NCBI GenBank assembly: GCA_018350325.1
Contig: JAEVLN010000013.1
Span: forward strand, 682,001-746,000
From: Globodera rostochiensis
Taxonomy: Eukaryota > Nematoda > Chromadorea > Rhabditida > Heteroderidae
Direction of reading: 5' to 3'
Length of the DNA stretch: 64,000 nt
A program made the translations under genes and the position numbers. Below are positions 42,422 through 54,908 of the stretch, one piece after another (the stretch's first letter is position 1; each line of letters starts with the position of its first letter). The notes beneath the pieces were generated by a model that was not told the DNA's origin, made no database searches, and saw only the letters and a list, made by a program, of their open reading frames with translations.

Positions 42422-44451
42422 AAAAAACTTCTGAAACAATTGAAAATTTTTGGCAAAAAAAATGTAAAAGAAGCGATTTTGAAAAATTTTGAATATTATT
42501 GGAGGCTCCAATTTTCGAATGGTAAAATATCAACTCGTTTTTCACCAACTCGTTTTTAATCAACTCGTTTTTGGATCAACTCGTTTTTTCTGATTCGACT
42601 CGTTTTTTCTGATTCAACTCGTTTTTTCTGATTCAACTCGTTTTTTCTGATTCAACTCGTTTTTCTAGTAACATAAAGCATTTAATGAGCGGTATTTGAA
42701 GGTTTTTATGCAATTCTTGGAAGTACTCGGGGGTTATTGGGCCGCTGATCACGAATATTACATCAGATTTGCCATAAGACATCATCAACCTATGATTTAA
42801 AAAAAAACAAATTTTTCAAAGTTGAGAAAAGGTGTTCTCTGGGGGTATTCGGGGGGCGTAGAATCCGAATCTGATTTCCTTTTCTGCCAATTTCGAACCC
42901 CGGACCTGAATTCGAATAAATTTTTCAGAAATTCTGAATTTTTCAAAAATTAATTTTGGGGCTCAAAATCGGTCAAAAAGCATGAATTCGATCATTGCTA
43001 GCCTTTTTGTTGTAATTGTGCGCTTTTTAAACGATTTTGAGAGCAAAAATTAATTTCTGAAAATTTTTGAATTTTTTAAAAAATGTTCGAATTCAGGTTC
43101 GGGATTAGAATTATGCAAAATGGGAGTCATATTCGGGTTCTACGCCCCCGAATACCCCTAGAAACACCTTTTCTGCTCAGAAATGCTTCTTGTTACTAAA
43201 AAAACGAGTTGAATCAGAAAAAACGAGTCGAATCAGAAAAAACGAGTCGAATCAGAAAAAACGAGTTGATCCAAAAACGAGTTGATGGCCGTTCTTTTCG
43301 AATATCGATCAAACCATTCTTTTAAGCACCGAAATCTCGATCGGTCCTCAAGTCCTTTCTCTAGTTATAATGAAAGAACCCAAAAATAGCATTTATTTCA
43401 ACAAAAAATTTAATGGAGCGACTTTTTATCACATATTTTTGGAATTTTTTTTTTTAGCACATATTTTTGTCCCTAAAATTCACGAGTTGGGGCTCTTAAG
43501 GTTCGCGTTATTTATTATTGCAGGAGAAAATTAAATACCGCAGTCTTTACATACTGATCAGGGCTGCACGTGATCGGAAAAAAAAATCCGTGACCGTGAT
43601 CCGTGATCACGGACCCCCAAAAACGCCGTGATTTGGCGTGATCCGTGATACGTGATCCATGATTTTGAAGAAAAAAATAAATAGAGAAACCCCAAAATTT
43701 TTTTTTGAAATTATCACAGTTATTCTCTTTCCAATATTATTTAATGGAAAATAAGACAGAAACCAGGGGCGGCGCCAGGGAGGGGACCCAATTGTCTTGC
43801 AAAATTAATCATTTTGGACCAATTTTATTAACAAATTTCGTTAAAATCTTCAAAAAAATTTTCTCGGCGGCGCCTATCGGCACCGCCGACCACTCCCTCC
43901 AGCTAAAGCAGAATTCTCAAACTTAGCGGTGCCGATAGGCGCCGCCGAGAAAATTTTGAATTTTTGACTCAAATTATTAAGAGATTTGCAACAAAATTTT
44001 AAACATAAATGCGGTAATTTTGATTTTTAAAGAATGGGAAGTGTCCAAGGCATCACCTGAAATTCTTTTTAAGAAATATTTCGTTAAGAAAATTCTTTCA
44101 GGATTTTTTTGTAAAAGTATGAAACAATCTTAACCTTAGCATTTTTATTAAATTACAACGACACACGTCTCGATCGGTCCTCAAGTCCGTTCTCTAATAT
44201 AATGAAAGAACCCAAAAATAGCATTTATTTCAACAAAAAATTTAATGTGGCGACTTTTTATCACTTATTTTTGGAGTTTTTTTTGTTTTTAGCACATATT
44301 TTTGTCCCTAAAATTCACGAGTTGGGGCTCTTAAGGTTCGCGTTATTTATTATTGCAGGAGAAAATTAAATACTGCCGTCATTACATACTGATACACCAA
44401 AATAATGCTTATATAAAACTAAAACAACACAAATAATCATTCGGGTATAAA

Positions 44452-45063
44452 TCATTCTGTGCCAACATTCGATTCGTACATTTTTTGGGCATAATGTTCC
44501 GTCACATTTTCAAGCATTTTTCTAAATGTTTTTGCCAAAGTTTGTGCCTGATCTTTGAGCTGCATGAGCGGTATGTTCAAATAATATTCTTCAATTCCCT
44601 TCAAACCCTCCTCAAAGCTTTTGCTTATTTCGTCAATTTCAAATTTAAGGGCATCCAATTGTTTGGGAAAGCTTTTTTCTTCTTCCATTTTAATTTGTTT
44701 AGGCTTTAACTGGTTGCAAAATTCATCCGTTTGTTCCCACAAATCAGGCCCAAAATGCTCTCGATATTGCTGAATTTTTAACAATGAATAATTCAATTTG
44801 TCTTGATTTAGAAAATTTTGATAGACTTTCATGTCAAGTTTCAGCATTTCAACTTTTTCGCCATGTAGCTTAATTGTGCAGATTATTGCAACGGCATTTT
44901 GATACCTTTGTTCATCAATGCTTTTTGGATTGTTTTTCAAAAATTCAATATCATTTTCCAATTGTTTTGTATTTATCTGTTCTATTGCATTCAATAACTT
45001 AGTCTCTTCTGCCGAAATTCTCACTTCCACCAGTGTTTTTATTTGATCAAACCCCCCATCCAT
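44452..45063 (-). pseudogene. 5'-truncated copy of the large secreted protein gene (right arm, middle unit)
   Basis: 203-residue frame equal to the last exon of the full gene from FDQIKTLVEV to the stop. It keeps ENVTEHYAQ and has no premature stop. No signal peptide or upstream exons. Confidence 0.75.
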
Positions 45064-45290
45064 TCAATTCCGAATTTCACTATAAATAGATTTTGTTTAA
45101 TTTATTAAGAAAAAAAGGTGAAATATACAAATGTTTTGAAGAAAATTTGCTGCAATACGCGAGGGCAATAAAAGTAAATTCCAATATCAGAGAAGGTTTA
45201 TTTATCGAAAAATAAAATGTTTTTTTTTAATTCGATAGTTTTTACAAATTTGCATAAATAACTGACGTTTTAATCGAAAAAGTTTAAAAA

Positions 45291-45482
45291 ATGCTCAAAA
45301 ATAGGGAATGGAACTACGCTAAGCTGAAATATGAGAAAAGGCTTGAATGGACTCTTCTGAAAATCGTTTTCGATAAAAACGGACAGAAAAATCAATGGGA
45401 AGAAATTGAAAAATTGTGTGGAGAATGGGAGACAGCGTTTAATGAAGGATATTTTGTCGGAAATGAACTGCAGAATTCATGA
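45291..45482 (+). CDS. 63-residue conserved ORF, copy 3
   Basis: Third identical copy of the MLKNREWNYAKLKYEKRLEW frame. It starts 228 bp from the opening of the truncated gene copy and points away from it. Confidence 0.35.
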   Translation: MLKNREWNYAKLKYEKRLEWTLLKIVFDKNGQKNQWEEIEKLCGEWETAFNEGYFVGNELQNS

Positions 45483-47515
45483 AAAAAACTTCTGAAACAA
45501 TTGAAAATTTTTGGCAAAAAAAATGTAAAAGAAGCGATTTTGAAAAATTTTGAATATTATTGGAGGCTCCAATTTTCGAATGGTAAAATATCAACTCGTT
45601 TTTCACCAACTCGTTTTTAATCAACTCGTTTTTGGATCAACTCGTTTTTTCTGATTCGACTCGTTTTTTCTGATTCAACTCGTTTTTTCTGATTCAACTC
45701 GTTTTTTCTGATTCAACTCGTTTTTCTAGTAACATAAAGCATTTAATGAGCGGTATTTGAAGGTTTTTATGCAATTCTTGGAAGTACTCGGGGGTTATTG
45801 GGCCGCTGATCACGAATATTACATCAGATTTGCCATAAGACATCATCAACCTATGATTTAAAAAAAAAACAAATTTTTCAAAGTTGAGAAAAGGTGTTCT
45901 CTGGGGGTATTCGGGGGGCGTAGAATCCGAATCTGATTTCCTTTTCTGCCAATTTCGAACCCCGGACCTGAATTCGAATAAATTTTTCAGAAATTCTGAA
46001 TTTTTCAAAAATTAATTTTGGGGCTCAAAATCGGTCAAAAAGCATGAATTCGATCATTGCTAGCCTTTTTGTTGTAATTGTGCGCTTTTTAAACGATTTT
46101 GAGAGCAAAAATTAATTTCTGAAAATTTTTGAATTTTTTAAAAAATGTTCGAATTCAGGTTCGGGATTAGAATTATGCAAAATGGGAGTCATATTCGGGT
46201 TCTACGCCCCCGAATACCCCTAGAAACACCTTTTCTGCTCAGAAATGCTTCTTGTTACTAAAAAAACGAGTTGAATCAGAAAAAACGAGTCGAATCAGAA
46301 AAAACGAGTCGAATCAGAAAAAACGAGTTGATCCAAAAACGAGTTGATGGCCGTTCTTTTCGAATATCGATCAAACCATTCTTTTAAGCACCGAAATCTC
46401 GATCGGTCCTCAAGTCCTTTCTCTAGTTATAATGAAAGAACCCAAAAATAGCATTTATTTCAACAAAAAATTTAATGGAGCGACTTTTTATCACATATTT
46501 TTGGAATTTTTTTTTTTAGCACATATTTTTGTCCCTAAAATTCACGAGTTGGGGCTCTTAAGGTTCGCGTTATTTATTATTGCAGGAGAAAATTAAATAC
46601 CGCAGTCTTTACATACTGATCAGGGCTGCACGTGATCGGAAAAAAAAAATCCGTGACCGTGATCCGTGATCACGGACCCCCAAAAACGCCGTGATTTGGC
46701 GTGATCCGTGATACGTGATCCATGATTTTGAAGAAAAAAATAAATAGAGAAACCCCAAAATTTTTTTTTGAAATTATCACAGTTATTCTCTTTCCAATAT
46801 TATTTAATGGAAAATAAGACAGAAACCAGGGGCGGCGCCAGGGAGGGGACCCAATTGTCTTGCAAAATTAATCATTTTGGACCAATTTTATTAACAAATT
46901 TCGTTAAAATCTTCAAAAAAATTTTCTCGGCGGCGCCTATCGGCACCGCCGACCACTCCCTCCAGCTAAAGCAGAATTCTCAAACTTAGCGGTGCCGATA
47001 GGCGCCGCCGAGAAAATTTTGAATTTTTGACTCAAATTATTAAGAGATTTGCAACAAAATTTTAAACATAAATGCGGTAATTTTGATTTTTAAAGAATGG
47101 GAAGTGTCCAAGGCATCACCTGAAATTCTTTTTAAGAAATATTTCGTTAAGAAAATTCTTTCAGGATTTTTTTGTAAAAGTATGAAACAATCTTAACCTT
47201 AGCATTTTTATTAAATTACAACGACACACGTCTCGATCGGTCCTCAAGTCCGTTCTCTAGTTATAATGAAAGAACCCAAAAATAGCATTTATTTCAACAA
47301 AAAATTTAATGTGGCGACTTTTTATCACTTATTTTTGGAGTTTTTTTTGTTTTTAGCACATATTTTTGTCCCTAAAATTCACGAGTTGGGGCTCTTAAGG
47401 TTCGCGTTATTTATTATTGCAGGAGAAAATTAAATACTGCCGTCATTACATACTGATACACCAAAATAATGCTTATATAAAACTAAAACAACACAAATAA
47501 TCATTCGGGTATAAA

Positions 47516-50247
47516 TCATTCTGTGCCAACATTCGATTCGTACATTTTTTGGGCATAATGTTCCGTCACATTTTCAAGCATTTTTCAAAATGTTTTTGCC
47601 AAAGTTTGTGCCTGATCTTTGAGCTGCATGAGCGGTATGTTCAAATAATATTCTTCAATTCCCTTCAAACCCTCCTCAAAGCTTTTGCTTATTTCGTCAA
47701 TTTCAAATTTAAGGGCATCCAATTGTTTGGGAAAGCTTTTTTCTTCTTCCATTTTAATTTGTTTAGGCTTTAACTGGTTGCAAAATTCATCCGTTTGTTC
47801 CCACAAATCAGGCCCAAAATGCTCTCGATATTGCTGAATTTTTAACAATGAATAATTCAATTTGTCTTGATTTATAAAATTTTGAAAGACTTTCTTGTCT
47901 AGTTTCAGCATTTCAACTTTTTCGCCATGTAGCTTAATTGTGCAGATTATTGCAATGGCTTTTTGGTACTTTTTTTGATCAATGCTTTTGGGATTGTTTT
48001 TCAAAAATTCAATATCATTTTCCAATTGTTTTGTATTTATTTGTTCTATTGCATTCAATAACTTAGTCTCTTCTGCCGAAATTGTCACTTCCACCAGTGT
48101 TTTTAATTGATCAAACAATGATACCAAATTAAACTGATTGACGTGCTCTTTCCCGATCAATGTCTCAATTATGCTTATTTTTTCTTGAATATTTGGACTC
48201 GATGTAAAATTTTTTAATTTATGCAACATAATAGATACATCCTTTTTAAAATATTGCGTTTGGAAAGCTGCAAGAGAATCTAAAAAATCTCGGTAGAGCC
48301 AAAATTTTGTCGATAGAGATTTCGCTCGAGAATCTAAAATCTCGAATCTCAAAGATCTCGATTCGATCGAGATTTCAATAGAAAATCTCAAAAAAAATCT
48401 CGACGAGAATCTCGATTGTCTTTTCTCTAATCGCAACCAACCCCAATGCTTTAAATTGCGGACCCAATCTGACAACAAATCACTTGCTCTGTCATGCACA
48501 TCTTAATATTGCTTAAATTTTATGTTTTGTGCCTTGTTTACGCTTACCTTTCAGTTGGTTGAATTCAAAATTTATTGCCAGTTCATAGTGCACATTATTC
48601 AAATATAAAATTTTTTCTTCAACATTATCATTATTATCACTAAAAATATAAATTTTAATTTTGTTTAAATATTTAGTCAAATTAACGGAGAATATTTATT
48701 ATACAAGAAACTTGCAATGTTTTGCAGTTTTCCTCAACATCCTTTTGAACATATTCGTGAATTTTGATGTCTTGCGAATCCAAGTGCAATTTCGGGTCAA
48801 TCATTTTATCACTCATCATTTTCATGAGACTTTCCGAAATATTTTGGAAAATCATTGCATATTTACATTCATATTTTTTGGTGTTTTCCCAATTTAATCG
48901 TATTTCCCATTCAAAGTCATAATTTATTAGTGATGACAAATTCGTGAAAATGTCCGATAATTTCCCGCGCGAAATGTGTTTTTCTGATCTGTAGACGTAT
49001 GCACAATTGAATATGTGTCTTAGAAGATTTATTGACTCATATATTGAGAATTTTTGGTCATTTAACTGCTTCAGAATTTTGTAATTTTCTAAAAATTTAT
49101 TTTTATTTTTGTTGAATACGGAAGAATTAGAAGTATTTTACTATGAGATAGTGCAACAGCTTTTTTTTTGCTGATTTCATTTTTGTATTTGCCGTATTTT
49201 TCTTTGTATACCAACGCCAAAAATTGGTTGTTGACTTTGTTCTGTTTCCATCACAATTATTTCAATCCAATAACCAAAAACGCTAAGCAAAGAAAAATTT
49301 AATTAAAATGCTAAAAAATATATTAAATAAATTGTTTTAAAAGAACAAGAACATGAGGACCGATCGAGATTTCGATCTAGAATCTTGATAAATCACTAAT
49401 CTCGAAAATTGTCAAAAAATTAAACGATCGAAATTTGTTCGAGATCACTAAAAAGCTCGAAATCTCGTCTAAAATTTCGCTCGATCGAGATTTTGATCGA
49501 GAATCTCTAAAAACAAAAATACCAGAATCTCGATCGTCCTCGCTCTAAAATTAAGTGAAATTTACTTTGTTTCCCGTTCCGGAAAGCAATTCGGCACGGC
49601 AAGAAATGTTTGAATTTTGTCCTTTGAATTTTCTTGTTTTTCCTTGAGCGTTCCGTCACTATTTTTTTCATGTACGAGCGCCTCAAGTCTTGTCGCAAAA
49701 GAAAATAATAAATTGAATAATTTTTCTTCCGAAAATTCAGAAAAATCTTTTAGCAAATCTTCCGCCTTTTCATTTGTTTTTAAGTCAAAAATTGTTTTGA
49801 TCTTGTATAATTGGTCGCCCGAAAATTGCACAGAATCGTATCGTTTTGGCACAATAATTGCTTTTAGCAAATTTTGCGCATTTTGGCCCAAAATCGAATT
49901 GATAGCCATTTTAAAATCAATTTTTTGGACACTTTACACTCAAATTTGCCATTTTCAAGTTTTTTGACTATTTCACGTGTTGCAAATGTATGCAATCCTT
50001 CCAAAAATGAGTTGGCGGCATTCAAGTCGAGTTCTAGCGCTTTCTTGGCGTCATTGAATTTTCCTCCAAAATGTTCACCAATCGCTGTCATCAAATCGTA
50101 GAATTTTTCATTTTCATTTTGCTTAATTAAGATTAAAAGTCATTTAATGTTTTCCATATTTACCTGTGCTTCCAACGTTGGTGATGAAAGCATCAGAATG
50201 AAAACAACGGCAATTTTGGCCGAATAAAAAAAGTACAGGTCGTTCAT
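47516..50247 (-). pseudogene. broken full-length copy of the large secreted protein gene
   Basis: Mirror of 31765-34444 with the same six-exon layout, signal peptide exon (ATG at 50247) and introns. Two lesions are visible against the left copy. One A is missing from an A7 run near 49920 in exon 2, which shifts the frame after KVSK. An AGA to TGA change at about 47585-47587 removes the last 21 or so residues. Elsewhere it differs by scattered substitutions (KKYQKAIAIICT for QRYQNAVAIICT). A wider intron in other worms, or a sequencing error in the homopolymer, could rescue the first lesion but not the second. Confidence 0.75.
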
Positions 50248-50540
50248 CAAATTCAAATCCTCAAATTATAATGAGTATATGTAAATAAAATCTGGTCAGA
50301 ATGCCAATAATATATCGGGAATTTTCAATTGGAATTACCAAAATCGGGAAAATTTTTTGAGATTTTCAATAATAATTTTTTGTTGTGAGGCGGTATCCCA
50401 AAAAATCCCGGCGGTATTCCAGCAACTATTTTTCGCCAATCGCATCTTATAAAGTCATTTTTTTAATAATATTTTGTTATTTTAATTTTGAAAAAATAGT
50501 AATTTACATTACATAAGAAAAACTCAATTATTAATTATTA

Positions 50541-50603
50541 AAATAAAATAAAACGTTGCAAAATTCTTTCATGTGAAGAATGCTTCCGTTATTTGATGAA
50601 ATA
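50541..50603 (-). promoter_or_regulatory. shared upstream block M1 (right-arm gene copy)
   Basis: Inverse of the left-arm block, about 295 bp before the ATG at 50247 and in the same orientation to the gene. Confidence 0.3.
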
Positions 50604-51160
50604 GCAAATAAAACATTTAAGCAATTTATAATAACGTACGTATGCGTTGTCATCAATTTGAGTAAAAAACAAACATTCGATTTTAAGCAAAAAAATAAAA
50701 AAGACAGTAAAAAAATCATAAAAGTCTCGGGGATTCTAAAAACATTAGCAGCCGCTGCTCGAGCAAAAGATTAAGGTCGGTAGGAGTTAACAGTTTCTGG
50801 CCAATCTTTATTTTTAAATTTTGGCAATTTGCTAAAAAGGAGAAGAATAAAGCTTTTCTGTTGGATGCTTCTGATTGTCGAGTTAAGACCAACGACAAGT
50901 AACATATTACACAATTATTTACAAATTGGAAAAAAGTGAAAATTGGCTATTTTGGCAAAATATTTTCGAATTAAAAAAAGAAATTTGAAAACCAGTGACG
51001 CGGACATTGCGCAAATGTTGAATTTAGTTACATACTATAAAATAAAATAGATCAAACGCGCTGGTTGAGAAAACAGCACCAGGATTAAAATATTGTTTTT
51101 TTTGTACGATAAAAATTTGGGATTTTCTCAATTCCGACTAAACTCGGCGGTAAAAAAATA

Positions 51161-51609
51161 TGCAATGTCTGAGTTATCTTTATTATAACGTACATTGCGA
51201 TGTCAGCAATTCAAGAAAAAACAAACATTTGATTTTAAGCAAAAAAATAAAAAAGACAGTAAAAAAATCATATACCTAAGAGAATCCCGGAGATTCTAAA
51301 AAACAACTGAAAAATTTAATAAATTATTGTCTAATAAATTATGTTGTTACATTGATGGAAGATATCATGACGAATATGCACTGATTCAAAATTTTCCCCG
51401 CGGCGCCTATCAGCACCGCCGGATCTCTTCCATTCCCAAAAATCTTCAAAAAATTACCGTATTTTCAAAATTTTGCTAAATTTTTTTTTAATAGCTTTTT
51501 CTGTAACAAAATCGTTACGATACGATATTTTTTTCTAGCAGTGTTCAAAATTCAAAAAAAACAAATTTAAGAAATGGTCAAAAATTTGCAAAAGTGCAAA
51601 TCAAAAGGT
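51161..51609. other. junction DNA with decayed HTH-family exon pieces
   Basis: 51165-51290 repeats the AACGTACATTGCGATGTC block next to the palindrome end. 51336-51395 (TTAATAAATTATGTTGTTAC then GATGGAAGATATCATGACGA) joins remnants of exon 1 and exon 2 of the HTH family. A GC hairpin motif is at 51400-51425. Confidence 0.5.
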
Positions 51610-52703
51610 CCCCCCAGGTGCTTTTTTTACTTAATTAAAATTTCGGGGGGGGGGGGTATGGCCCACTTGCCTCCCCAGCATACGACCCTCATTCGTTTCG
51701 TTTTATTTCATGTTACGTTACTTTTTAGGCGTTTCGTGTTTGTTGTGTAAAATGAATTTAACTTTTTTCGTGTTTCGTTTTCGTTTCGTAAATTGAAAAA
51801 AATAATTTTTTGGTCATTTTTTCGTTTCGTTTCATCGGAAAACAATTTTGAGTATCGTCCAGCTCTGATTGGGATTAATACGCAATCGGGATTAGAATCC
51901 CAGCTTGACCATCCACAACCCAGACCACTCACACTACTCCACGAAATCATGCAAGGGAGGATATTTTCGAATGTACTTATTCTCCCAAAAAAAAGTCGAT
52001 CTTTAGGGTTCCGTCCCCCCAAAAAAAGGTCGGGGTCGGGGAGGCCGGGGTTGACCATGTCGGGGTCGGGGACGACCCCTTTTTGGGCTCGGGGGTCGGG
52101 GCTTAACCCTATAAGTAGGGCGGCAAAAAATATGTGCATAAAATATGCACCAAAATATGCACATGGGCTGAAAACACGTTTTTCATGCGTTTCAGACCGT
52201 TCCAAGTTCAGGAAAAATATGCATGTGCATATTGTTTGCCGCCATATATATAAGCACCAAACATAAAAAACATAAAAACTAGAGACCGGAATGTTGGACC
52301 CAAACAAAATTTGTTCAATAATATTGGGTTTATTTTGGTTTTGGTTTTTTTTGGTCTGGCAAAACCCAAAATTTGTACAAAACCCAAAAGTTTTTAGTAA
52401 AACATAACAAAAGCCTAAATTTACGATTGTTTTAAATAAAAATTTTATTCAATGCTTTTTCTGACCAGTGTCACGTCAATCACGCCAACTACAAACCAAA
52501 CCGTCTCCCCAGTCGGGGTCGTCAGGGGGGGGGGTGGGGATTTTGCTCATAAAACATTTTTTTCTCAAACTTTCATAATTGTCTTCAGTGGGCAAGAAAA
52601 ACAATATAAATTTTTTTTCCGAATCCGGTCATTAAAATACCGGTATCTACTTTTTAGGAATGTGAAAGGTCCGGCGGTGCCGACAGGCGCCGCCGGGGGA
52701 ATT
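51610..52703. repeat. left arm of 1.1-kb inverted repeat
   Basis: From GGTCCCCCCAGGTGCTTTTT to the GC hairpin CCGGCGGTGCCGACAGGCG. Its inverse is at 53690-54793. The arm is a mosaic of smaller elements, including an AGGGTT...AACCCT element at 52004-52116. The 199-residue frame through it (51708-52307) crosses these and is not a gene. Confidence 0.85.
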
Positions 52704-53689
52704 TTTAAAAAAACTGGCAATCTTTGCTAAGGAATTTGAAGCAAAAATTTATTTTAAAAAATTATTTATTTAAAAAAATTTTTGCGCGTGTAAAAATCAG
52801 GCATGAGCATGGATACAAATTTTTAAATCCGGATCCGGATTATCCGTGGCTTTTGAATCCGTATCCGTTTGTATCCGTCTCCTTTTTCGAAATTCATATC
52901 CGTATCCGCTCCGCGGATATCCGCAATATCCGCTGAGAAAATTTTTTCCTATTTTTTAAACCAAAAATTACGAATTTTTTTCTCAGTACATATGGAATTG
53001 TTGATCTTCACCTTCGACATCATTGTCAGCAAGAGATTGAGATTGCGGGTATGGGTAGTGCGCTTTTTTCAAAAAATCCTAAATTTTTTTTCTGGGAAGA
53101 AGGGTCCGACGGTGCCGGCAGGCGTCGTCGCAAAAAATTTTGGGATTTTTTTGTTAAGAAATTTCAAGGGGGTGGGGGTCGGCGGTGCCGATAGGCGCCG
53201 CCGAAAAAATTTTGAACTTTTGACTCAATTTGTTAAGAGATTTGAAACCAAAAATGTAAAAATTTGGCACTTTTTGAAGCTTTTAGGAGTGGTAAGGGTC
53301 CGGCACTGCCGACAGGCGCCGCCGGGAGAATTTACAAAATTGCCAATATTTATTTAGAAATTGAAGCAAAAATTCAGGAAGATGTGATGAATTTGTTAAA
53401 AATCTTTTTTTTGCATTCATTTTAATAAAAAATATTTTTGGAAATTTTTTAAAATTTTATTAATGCGAGAAGCGTTTTTGTGAATTGAGGCAAAGCGCTA
53501 AATAGGTAAGTAAATGCAGTCAAGAGGGTTCGAACCAACGCCCAACATCTAACAAGTCGAAGAGCAAACCACTAGACCATGGTTTCAGTTGGAGTGGAGG
53601 TTGTAAATAAATTGAAATTTTTTGTCAAAAGGGATGAAAGACCACCGCCTTTCCTCGGCAAAAATCAAAAATTATTATAAAAATACTGA
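52704..53689. other. loop of the inverted repeat
   Basis: Contains three GC hairpin motifs (near 53108, 53185 and 53305), a TATCCG-rich stretch at 52820-52935, and a tRNA-like sequence at 53517-53584. No gene was seen; the 162-residue frame at 52869 runs through hairpin repeats. Confidence 0.5.
53517..53584 (-). tRNA. tRNA-like sequence
   Basis: Minus-strand GGTCTAGTGG (A-box-like) and GGTTCGAACCC (B-box-like) about 40 bases apart. Stems are poor, so probably a pseudo-tRNA or SINE head. Similar to 56714-56782. Confidence 0.35.
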
Positions 53690-54793
53690 AAAATTCCCCC
53701 GGCGGCGCCTGTCGGCACCGCCGGACCTTTCACATTCCTAAAAAGTAGATACCGGTATTTTAATGACCGGATTCGGAAAAAAAATTTATATTGTTTTTCT
53801 TGCCCACTGAAGACAATTATGAAAGTTTGAGAAAAAAATGTTTTATGAGCAAAATCCCCACCCCCCCCCCCTGACGACCCCGACTGGGGAGACGGTTTGG
53901 TTTGTAGTTGGCGTGATTGACGTGACACTGGTCAAAAAAAGCATTGAATAAAATTTTTATTTAAAACAATCGTAAATTTAGGCTTTTTGTTATGTTTTAC
54001 TAAAAACTTTTGGGTTTTGTACAAATTTTGGGTTTTGCCAGACCAAAAAAAACCAAAACCAAAATAAACCCAATATTATTGAACAAATTTTGTTTGGGTC
54101 CAACATTCCGGTCTCTAGTTTTTATGTTTTTTATGTTTGGTGCTTATATATATGGCGGCAAACAATATGCACATGCATATTTTTCCTGAACTTGGAACGG
54201 TCTGAAACGCATGAAAAACGTGTTTTCAGCCCATGTGCATATTTTGGTGCATATTTTATGCACATATTTTTTGCCGCCCTACTTATAGGGTTAAGCCCCG
54301 ACCCCCGAGCCCAAAAAGGGGTCGTCCCCGACCCCGACATGGTCAACCCCGGCCTCCCCGACCCCGACCTTTTTTTGGGGGGACGGAACCCTAAAGATCG
54401 ACTTTTTTTTGGGAGAATAAGTACATTCGAAAATATCCTCCCTTGCATGATTTCGTGGAGTAGTGTGAGTGGTCTGGGTTGTGGATGGTCAAGCTGGGAT
54501 TCTAATCCCGATTGCGTATTAATCCCAATCAGAGCTGGACGATACTCAAAATTGTTTTCCGATGAAACGAAACGAAAAAATGACCAAAAAATTATTTTTT
54601 TCAATTTACGAAACGAAAACGAAACACGAAAAAAGTTAAATTCATTTTACACAACAAACACGAAACGCCTAAAAAGTAACGTAACATGAAATAAAACGAA
54701 ACGAATGAGGGTCGTATGCTGGGGAGGCAAGTGGGCCATGCCCCCCCCCCCCCCCGAAATTTTAATTAAGTAAAAAAAGCACCTGGGGGGACC
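53690..54793. repeat. right arm of 1.1-kb inverted repeat
   Basis: Inverse of 51610-52703 with few differences (length of C/G runs, one A run). It ends at GCACCTGGGGGGACC. Confidence 0.85.
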
Positions 54794-54908
54794 TTTACCG
54801 GATGCGTTCGAATCGAACCCAGCGCTGTGAAGGCGAAGGACAAATACATTGTCGTGCCAATAACCAACTATTCAGCGTGTGCAGTCAAAATTTCTAGTAA
54901 TGAGATCA

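Larger units (their letters stand above)
41400..51160. repeat. right arm of the palindrome plus one extra tandem unit
   Basis: 44255-51160 is the inverse of the left arm. 41400-44255 is an additional tandem copy of the ~3.06-kb unit (truncated gene copy, 63-residue ORF, 19-bp array, hairpins). Unit period is seen from equivalent stops at 47516 and 44452. Confidence 0.88.

Noticed and set aside
51708..52307. 199-residue frame and its mirror at 54090-54689
   Set aside because: It runs across several nested repeats inside an inverted repeat; pieces of it are repeat ends and it has no protein features.
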